This document shows, piece after piece, positions 7,186 through 11,342 of a stretch of 11,342 nt of DNA. Made by a program: the position numbers and the translations under genes. Within the stretch, counting starts at the first letter, position 1; every line of letters starts with the position of its first letter. The stretch comes from Gammaproteobacteria bacterium (GTDB lineage Bacteria > Pseudomonadota > Gammaproteobacteria > Arenicellales > JAANXG01): assembly GCA_018263405.1 (NCBI GenBank), contig JAANXG010000040.1:1-11342 (forward strand), given 5' to 3'. The notes beneath the pieces were generated by a model. It saw only the letters and a program-made list of their open reading frames with translations. It made no database searches and was not told the DNA's origin.

Positions 7186-7920
7186 TTACCCGATCGTGCC
7201 CAGAGCGGGGAACGTGTCGAGCAGCCAGAACGAGAAGGTCGATAGGTATCCCGTCATCATAGCCACGCCCATAATGACAAGCAGCACGCCGGCCGCTTTG
7301 TGCAAAAGCGGCCCGATGCGCCGTGCCTTGCCCATGTGATGCAGGAACCAGTCCGTGAAAAGCGCCGCGACGAGAAAAGGCACGCCGAGACCGAAGGAAT
7401 AGATCAGCAGCAGCGACGTGCCGGCCGAAGGCGTGGTGGCGGCGACCGTGAGAATCGAACCGAGTATCGGGCCGATGCAGGGCGTCCAGCCGAATCCGAA
7501 CGCGACGCCGAGCAAACCCGCCGAGGCGGCGCGGCCGCCCTTGAGCTGACCGTAAAAACGGAACTCCCGCTGCAGCCAACGCCAGCGGATGATACCCGCC
7601 GCGAACAAACCGAAGACGATCACGATCATACCAGCGGCAATATTCGCTTCGTTCTTGTACCGCAGAAGCATGCCGCCGAGCAGGTTCATGCCGGCGCCAA
7701 GCAGCACGAAGACCGTCGAGAAGCCGAGCACGAAGCAGAAGCTCAAGCCCAGTATCGCGAGCCGTTCCGAAGAGAAAATGCGTTTCTCGACGTCGCTCAA
7801 TGACTGGTCGGAGATATAGGAAAGGTATCCCGGCACGAGCGGCAGTACGCAGGGCGAGAGGAATGAAATCAGCCCGGCGACAAACGCGGTTACTACGCCT
7901 ACGCCCGATATCTCCAGCAT
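7186..7920 (-). CDS. ccdA: Cytochrome c biogenesis / thiol transporter CcdA
   Basis: Inner-membrane protein of the CcdA/DsbD-beta family that carries reducing equivalents from cytoplasmic thioredoxin to periplasmic thiol proteins. It is 244 aa with about six hydrophobic segments. The two hallmark redox cysteines are present: C24 in SFLSPCVLPLVPGYLSY and C148 in GFGWTPCIGPILG, each between conserved prolines as the family requires. The ATG at 7920 gives the usual short N terminus and has GGAGG 10 nt upstream; an in-frame start 60 bases earlier would put 20 charged residues inside the preceding gene. The stop of the AhpD-like gene is one base before this start, implying coupled translation. The likely partner is the TlpA-like protein encoded next. 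Confidence 0.95.
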   Translation of the reverse strand: MLEISGVGVVTAFVAGLISFLSPCVLPLVPGYLSYISDQSLSDVEKRIFSSERLAILGLSFCFVLGFSTVFVLLGAGMNLLGGMLLRYKNEANIAAGMIVIVFGLFAAGIIRWRWLQREFRFYGQLKGGRAASAGLLGVAFGFGWTPCIGPILGSILTVAATTPSAGTSLLLIYSFGLGVPFLVAALFTDWFLHHMGKARRIGPLLHKAAGVLLVIMGVAMMTGYLSTFSFWLLDTFPALGTIG

Positions 7921-7921
7921 C

Positions 7922-8482
7922 TTAGTCTTTCCTCCGAGTACCCTTTTGAATGGGACAAAACCCTTGCGGTTCGACGCCAAGCGCGGCGTTGAACTTGCTC
8001 GACAGGTTCTGGAACGCGATCAGCCCGGTCAGCTCGACTATCCCGTCGTCATCGAAGTATCGCCACAGCGCAGCGAATTGTTCCTCGCCCGGCTGTCTGT
8101 GGGTGAAGGTCACGGCCTCTACATAATGCAGGACCGCCTTCTCGCGCTCGTCGAAATATTCGCTGTCGGAGAATGCGCCCACTTCCGCGAGTTTCGCTTC
8201 GGACAGGCCCCGCTTCAGTGCCGTGGCCGAGTTGATATCCACGCAAAACGAACAGCTGTTGATCTGGGACACACGAACGGTGATCAGAGTGCGCAGCAAC
8301 GGATCGACGGGTGAGGAACGCCGGTCCAGAGCCCCGTAAAGAAGCGCCATTGCCACGAATACTTTGGGAGATCGGCCCCACAGCCGCGACGGTTCGAGCA
8401 CTTTGCCGTAGCGTCTTTTCTGGTTCCGGAAAAATAGGCGGACGTACCAGGGAAATCCGTAGTGCGCGGGTGTCTGTATCAT
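7922..8482 (-). CDS. AhpD/carboxymuconolactone decarboxylase-family protein
   Basis: A 186-aa cytoplasmic protein of the AhpD-like alkylhydroperoxidase / carboxymuconolactone decarboxylase superfamily. The core helix pair contains a CxxC centre, NSCSFCVDINSA with C77 and C80; in AhpD these cysteines cycle between thiol and disulfide to reduce a peroxiredoxin or peroxide. At the place of the AhpD proton-relay histidine (four residues after the second cysteine) this protein has N84. A longer variant N terminus (YGFPWYVRLFFRNQKRRYG) precedes the core. The ATG at 8482 has AGAGG 6 nt upstream. It is the first gene of a tight cluster with ccdA and a TlpA-like thioredoxin, so a thiol-redox role is more likely than aromatic decarboxylation; the substrate is unknown. 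Confidence 0.85.
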   Translation of the reverse strand: MIQTPAHYGFPWYVRLFFRNQKRRYGKVLEPSRLWGRSPKVFVAMALLYGALDRRSSPVDPLLRTLITVRVSQINSCSFCVDINSATALKRGLSEAKLAEVGAFSDSEYFDEREKAVLHYVEAVTFTHRQPGEEQFAALWRYFDDDGIVELTGLIAFQNLSSKFNAALGVEPQGFCPIQKGTRRKD

Positions 8483-8619
8483 GATAATCCTCTCGTCGCT
8501 GTTTCCGGGGAAGCGGTTGTTTAGGTAAACGCAACCCGCGAGGTGCCGGGAGGGTTTGCATTGCGCTTACGTTACAAACTGTGTTGACGCCCTGTTATCA
8601 CCGTAGTTCCACGCGAACC
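8483..8619 (-). other. Intergenic gap between copA and the AhpD-like gene
   Basis: This 137-base gap separates two genes on the same strand. A dyad GGTTG/CAACC (8515-8519 with 8532-8536, inner TTT/AAA) lies near its middle, and GTTC/GAAC forms a very small stem just after the copA stop. Neither looks like a strong terminator. The gap is long enough for a separate promoter for the redox cluster, but I could not identify one, so co-transcription with copA remains possible. Confidence 0.5.
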
Positions 8620-11058
8620 CTAAAGCTTGATCTGTCTCAACCTCAAGGCGTTAGTAATGACCGACACCGAGCTGAAACTCATGGCCGCTGCCGCGATCAT
8701 GGGCGAGAGTAGCAAGCCGAAGAACGGATACAACACACCGGCCGCGATCGGCACACCCAGCGAGTTGTAGACGAAGGCGAAGAAAAGGTTCTGTCGGATG
8801 TTGCGCATGGTGGCCCGGGACAGGCGCCGCGCACGCACGATGCCGTTCAGATCGCCCTTGACCAGGGTCACCCCCGCGCTTTCCATGGCCACGTCGGTGC
8901 CGGTGCCCATAGCGATGCCGACCTGGGCCTGCGCGAGTGCCGGTGCGTCGTTGATGCCGTCGCCCGCCATAGCCACTATGTGTCCTTCGGTCTGCAGGCG
9001 TTTCACCATGCCCGCCTTCTGCTCGGGCAATACCTCCGCGGCGACTTCGTCGATGCCGAGTTTTTCCGCTACCGCCTGCGCGGTGGTACGGCTGTCGCCG
9101 GTGAGCATCGTGATCGTGATACCCTCTTCGTGTAGTGTTTCAATGGCACGCGGCGTGGTTTCCTTGATCGGATCGGCGACACCCAGCAGCCCCGCCGGTC
9201 CGCCGTCGACGGACACGAACATCACGGTCTGTCCCCGGCTGCGTAGCGACTCGGCCTGATTGGAAAGCACTTCGACGTCAACGCCGAGTTCCGCCATCAG
9301 TGTGCGGTTGCCCAACGCGACTTGCCTGTCTTCGACAGTGCCCAGCACGCCCATTCCGGTCTTGGAATCGAAGTTCGTTGCGTCGGTACACCGCACACTG
9401 CGCTCTGCCGCGCCCTCGACAATGGCGGCGGCCAGCGGATGTTCGCTGCCGCGTTCGAGACTGGCTACCAGACGCAGCAGCGTCTCCTCATCAATGCTCT
9501 CGGCGGCAGTGACCGAGACCAGCCTGGGCCTGCCTTCCGTCAATGTGCCGGTCTTGTCCACCACGAGGGTGTCGATCCGGCGCACCGTTTCGATGGCTTC
9601 GGCGTTCTTGAACAGTACTCCCATGTGCGCGCTGCGCCCCGTGGCCACCATGATGGATACCGGCGTCGCCAGTCCGAGTGCGCAAGGGCAGGCGACGATC
9701 AACACCGCTACTGCATTGATGAGCGCGAACGCCATGACGGGCTCCGGACCCACCAGGGCCCAGACAATGAACGTGATGACGGCAATGAGCACCACCGCCG
9801 GCACGAAATACCCCGCCACCAAATCGGCCAGTTTCTGTATGGGTGCGCGGCTGCGCTGGGCTTCGGCCACCATCTGCACGATCCGCGACAACATCGTATC
9901 GGCGCCCACCCGCTCGGCCCGCATCACCAGGCTGCCGGTGCCGTTCACGGTGGCCCCGATGACGCGGTCCCCCGGATTTTTCTCCACCGGGATCGGCTCG
10001 CCGGTGATCATCGACTCGTCCACCGCGCTCGAGCCTTCGATCACCTCGCCGTCCACCGGTAGCTTCTCGCCGGGGCGCGCCCGAAGCCGGTCCCCGGCCC
10101 GTACCTGATCCAGCGGCACGTCCTCCTCGGTGCCGTCGGCGTTGATGCGCCGGGCGGTCGTGGGGACAAGGTCCAGCAGTGCGCGGAGGGCGGCGCCCGT
10201 GCGGTTGCGGGCCTTGAGCTCTAGCACCTGTCCCAACAGCACGAGCGTCGTAATGACGGCCGCTGCCTCGAAGTAGACGGGTACCTCGCCGTGTGCGTCC
10301 CGGAACGAAGGCGGAAACAGACCGGGGAACACCGCCGCCACCACGCTGTAACCGTAAGCGACGCCGACGCCGAGCCCGACCAAGGTGAACATGTTGAGAC
10401 TGCGGTTGATGAGGGAACTCCAAAAACGCGTAAAGAACGGCGCGCCGGCCCAGAGCACCACCGGCGTGGCGAGCAACAGTTCGAGCCAACTCAACATCCG
10501 CGGCGAGGTCAGCCACTCGAAAGACAGACCTACCACTCCGCCCATGGCGATGATGACGAGCGGCACGGTCAGCACCGCGCTCCATCGGAACCGCCGCGTC
10601 ATATCTACCAGCTCGGGATTCTCATCCTCCTCGAGGGTCACGGTGCGCGGTTCCAGAGCCATGCCGCAGTTGGGGCAGTCACCGGGTTCGTCACGCACGA
10701 TTTCTGGATGCATGGGGCAGACGTAATCGGTGCGCGTCGACGGCGCGGCCGGAGTCTCCGGCTCCAGAGCCATGCCGCAGCTCGGACACGCACCCGGGCC
10801 GTCGTTCTCGACGCCCGGACACATGGGGCAGATGTGCTTGCCGGTCGCGGAGCGGGTGTCGGCTTCCTGCTGCGAACCGGACAGGTAGCAATCGGGATCG
10901 CCGATGAACTTGTTCCGGCAGCCTTCCCGGCAAAAGTAGTAGGTATCGCCCGCGTGGGACGCGTTGACCGCCGTGGACGGATCCACGGTCATGCCGCAAA
11001 CAGGATCGGTGACCTGTTCAGTCGCATCGACTTTCGGGGCGTCTTGTGGTTCAGCCAT
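8620..11058 (-). CDS. copA: Cu+-exporting P1B-type ATPase (CopA)
   Basis: An 812-aa inner-membrane ATPase that pumps cytoplasmic Cu+ to the periplasm. The usual HMA domain is missing. Instead the N terminus has a YHS domain (DPVCGM at 18-23, C43 and C47) and two heavy-metal-binding zinc-ribbon-like domains (C77, C80, C91, C94; and C114, H117, C128, C131). About eight membrane helices follow. Catalytic features are complete: TGEP (352-355), the metal-site CPC (457-459), phosphorylated D501 in DKTGTLT, SEHP (H540), TGDS (653-656) and GDGIND (699-704). YN (764-765) and MSFSS (793-797) in the last two helices are the expected Cu+-site residues of the P1B-1 group, though silver transport is possible. 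The ATG at 11058 is the first plausible start; the ribosome site is weak. No cueR-like regulator gene is in the window. Confidence 0.95.
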   Translation of the reverse strand: MAEPQDAPKVDATEQVTDPVCGMTVDPSTAVNASHAGDTYYFCREGCRNKFIGDPDCYLSGSQQEADTRSATGKHICPMCPGVENDGPGACPSCGMALEPETPAAPSTRTDYVCPMHPEIVRDEPGDCPNCGMALEPRTVTLEEDENPELVDMTRRFRWSAVLTVPLVIIAMGGVVGLSFEWLTSPRMLSWLELLLATPVVLWAGAPFFTRFWSSLINRSLNMFTLVGLGVGVAYGYSVVAAVFPGLFPPSFRDAHGEVPVYFEAAAVITTLVLLGQVLELKARNRTGAALRALLDLVPTTARRINADGTEEDVPLDQVRAGDRLRARPGEKLPVDGEVIEGSSAVDESMITGEPIPVEKNPGDRVIGATVNGTGSLVMRAERVGADTMLSRIVQMVAEAQRSRAPIQKLADLVAGYFVPAVVLIAVITFIVWALVGPEPVMAFALINAVAVLIVACPCALGLATPVSIMVATGRSAHMGVLFKNAEAIETVRRIDTLVVDKTGTLTEGRPRLVSVTAAESIDEETLLRLVASLERGSEHPLAAAIVEGAAERSVRCTDATNFDSKTGMGVLGTVEDRQVALGNRTLMAELGVDVEVLSNQAESLRSRGQTVMFVSVDGGPAGLLGVADPIKETTPRAIETLHEEGITITMLTGDSRTTAQAVAEKLGIDEVAAEVLPEQKAGMVKRLQTEGHIVAMAGDGINDAPALAQAQVGIAMGTGTDVAMESAGVTLVKGDLNGIVRARRLSRATMRNIRQNLFFAFVYNSLGVPIAAGVLYPFFGLLLSPMIAAAAMSFSSVSVITNALRLRQIKL

Positions 11059-11126
11059 AGTGGGTTAGATCCGTCGTTTGGGGTTCTTCTTGGGCCGCTT
11101 GTGCATCCGACAGGCTGCCTGGATAC

Positions 11127-11158
11127 GTTAATTAACATTCGCGGCGGCGAATGGTCAG
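11127..11158 (-). promoter_or_regulatory. Candidate copA promoter with a dyad in the spacer
   Basis: Read on the minus strand, CTGACC (11153-11158) and GTTAAT (11131-11136) are separated by 16 bases and are imperfect matches to -35 and -10 boxes (four of six each). The spacer is almost exactly filled by a perfect dyad, CATTCGC-CGCC-GCGAATG (11136-11153). The -10 overlaps a second perfect palindrome, GTTAATTAAC (11127-11136). A dyad between the boxes is how MerR-family regulators such as CueR act, but the half-sites do not resemble the CueR consensus. It lies about 70-100 bases ahead of the copA start. Confidence 0.4.
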
Positions 11159-11227
11159 CGTTTTGTTGGCCTTTTGTTTAAGGGCCCCTCTATTCATTGA
11201 TGGCCGGAAATCTTGAGTCCAAAATAT

Positions 11228-11282
11228 CGTAAGTTCTCAATAACCCCGTGCAAGAATGTGGGGGTAGGGTTGTCTTTCAGGG
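11228..11282 (-). repeat. Intergenic repeat, right copy (inverted)
   Basis: Positions 11256-11282 are the exact reverse complement of 58-84, and 11228-11253 match the reverse complement of 96-121 at 22 of 26 positions. The spacer between the two blocks is 2 bases here against 11 in the left copy. This copy points towards copA, as the left copy points towards soxB. The downstream sequence differs: the hairpin 3' arm of the left copy is absent. Confidence 0.8.
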
Positions 11283-11286
11283 CTGT

Positions 11287-11306
11287 CGAAAGCACGGAGG
11301 CTTTCG
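11287..11306. repeat. Small hairpin within the terminal repeat region
   Basis: CGAAAGC (11287-11293) pairs with GCTTTCG (11300-11306) across a 6-nt loop, a perfect 7-bp stem. It sits between the right repeat arm and the terminal direct repeat, so it would be an internal stem of the palindromic element formed if the contig ends are joined. Confidence 0.55.
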
Positions 11307-11321
11307 CCAGAGCGTACAGGG

Positions 11322-11342
11322 AGGTATTGCATCCTTAGCTCC
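11322..11342. repeat. Terminal direct repeat, right copy
   Basis: The last 21 bases are identical to the first 21. Counting them once, the sequence from 11256 through the junction to 84 would be about 150 bases with 27-bp perfect inverted ends. Confidence 0.9.

Noticed and set aside
7151..7579. Longer 436-aa start for the TlpA-like protein
   Set aside because: The extra 143 residues overlap ccdA out of frame and are arginine/histidine-rich shadow sequence; the Lgt-like domain begins at ATG 7150.
9260..10108. Long plus-strand open frame (282 aa) opposite copA, and similar ones at 10291-11181 and 8798-9259
   Set aside because: They are antisense to a fully supported copA; the products are rich in S/T/R/A with no family features, as expected from GC-rich codon usage.
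9491..10585. Minus-strand 364-aa open frame overlapping copA in another frame
   Set aside because: Arginine- and glycine-rich out-of-frame shadow of copA with no recognisable motif.
11059..11160. CueR-type operator for copA
   Set aside because: The expected CTTCC-type half-sites are absent; the dyad found has different half-sites, so it is reported only as a generic operator candidate.
11228..11342. Integron attC site or rolling-circle origin at the ends
   Set aside because: No attC core sites, no integrase and no Rep gene; the inverted repeats fit a dispersed palindromic repeat better.

Overview
The window is a GC-rich 11.3 kb bacterial contig, most likely from a proteobacterium and probably a gammaproteobacterium. 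That placement rests on gene content and sequence style read by eye, not on a phylogenetic marker. All seven larger proteins and the small zinc subunit SoxD belong to recognisable metabolic families. I see no replication, partition, recombinase, phage, CRISPR, tRNA or rRNA gene.

Layout. Positions 1-419 are non-coding and hold a dispersed-type repeat and a very long hairpin. Positions 420-5546 (+) are a compact soxB-soxD-soxA-soxG operon for heterotetrameric sarcosine oxidase, which oxidatively demethylates sarcosine (from choline, betaine or creatine breakdown) to glycine, passing the one-carbon unit to tetrahydrofolate and making H2O2. A short convergent gap (5547-5679) follows. Positions 5680-8482 (-) carry, in order of transcription, an AhpD/carboxymuconolactone decarboxylase-like protein, CcdA, a four-helix Lgt-like/TlpA thioredoxin fusion and a YbhB/PEBP-family protein. 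Positions 8620-11058 (-) encode a Cu+-type P1B ATPase (CopA) with a YHS domain and two heavy-metal-binding domains at its N terminus. Positions 11059-11342 are its non-coding leader.

How the genes may work together. AhpD-like, CcdA and the TlpA-like protein look like one thiol-redox cassette: CcdA carries reducing power across the inner membrane to a periplasmic thioredoxin. Lying just downstream of CopA, the cassette suggests copper or cuproprotein handling, as in the known TlpA role in cytochrome oxidase copper insertion; this is inference. The sarcosine oxidase operon is a separate catabolic unit.

The ends are the oddest part. The first and last 21 bases are identical, and a 27-bp perfect inverted repeat flanks the junction they would form, with weaker similarity running a further 26 bp. 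Joined, they would make a roughly 150-200 bp palindromic, MITE-like element. Either the molecule is circular, or, more likely given the absence of replicon genes, both contig ends broke inside copies of one dispersed chromosomal repeat. I do not see a clearly new biological system; the best leads are this repeat, the 72-nt hairpin upstream of sox, and the CopA/thiol-redox neighbourhood.
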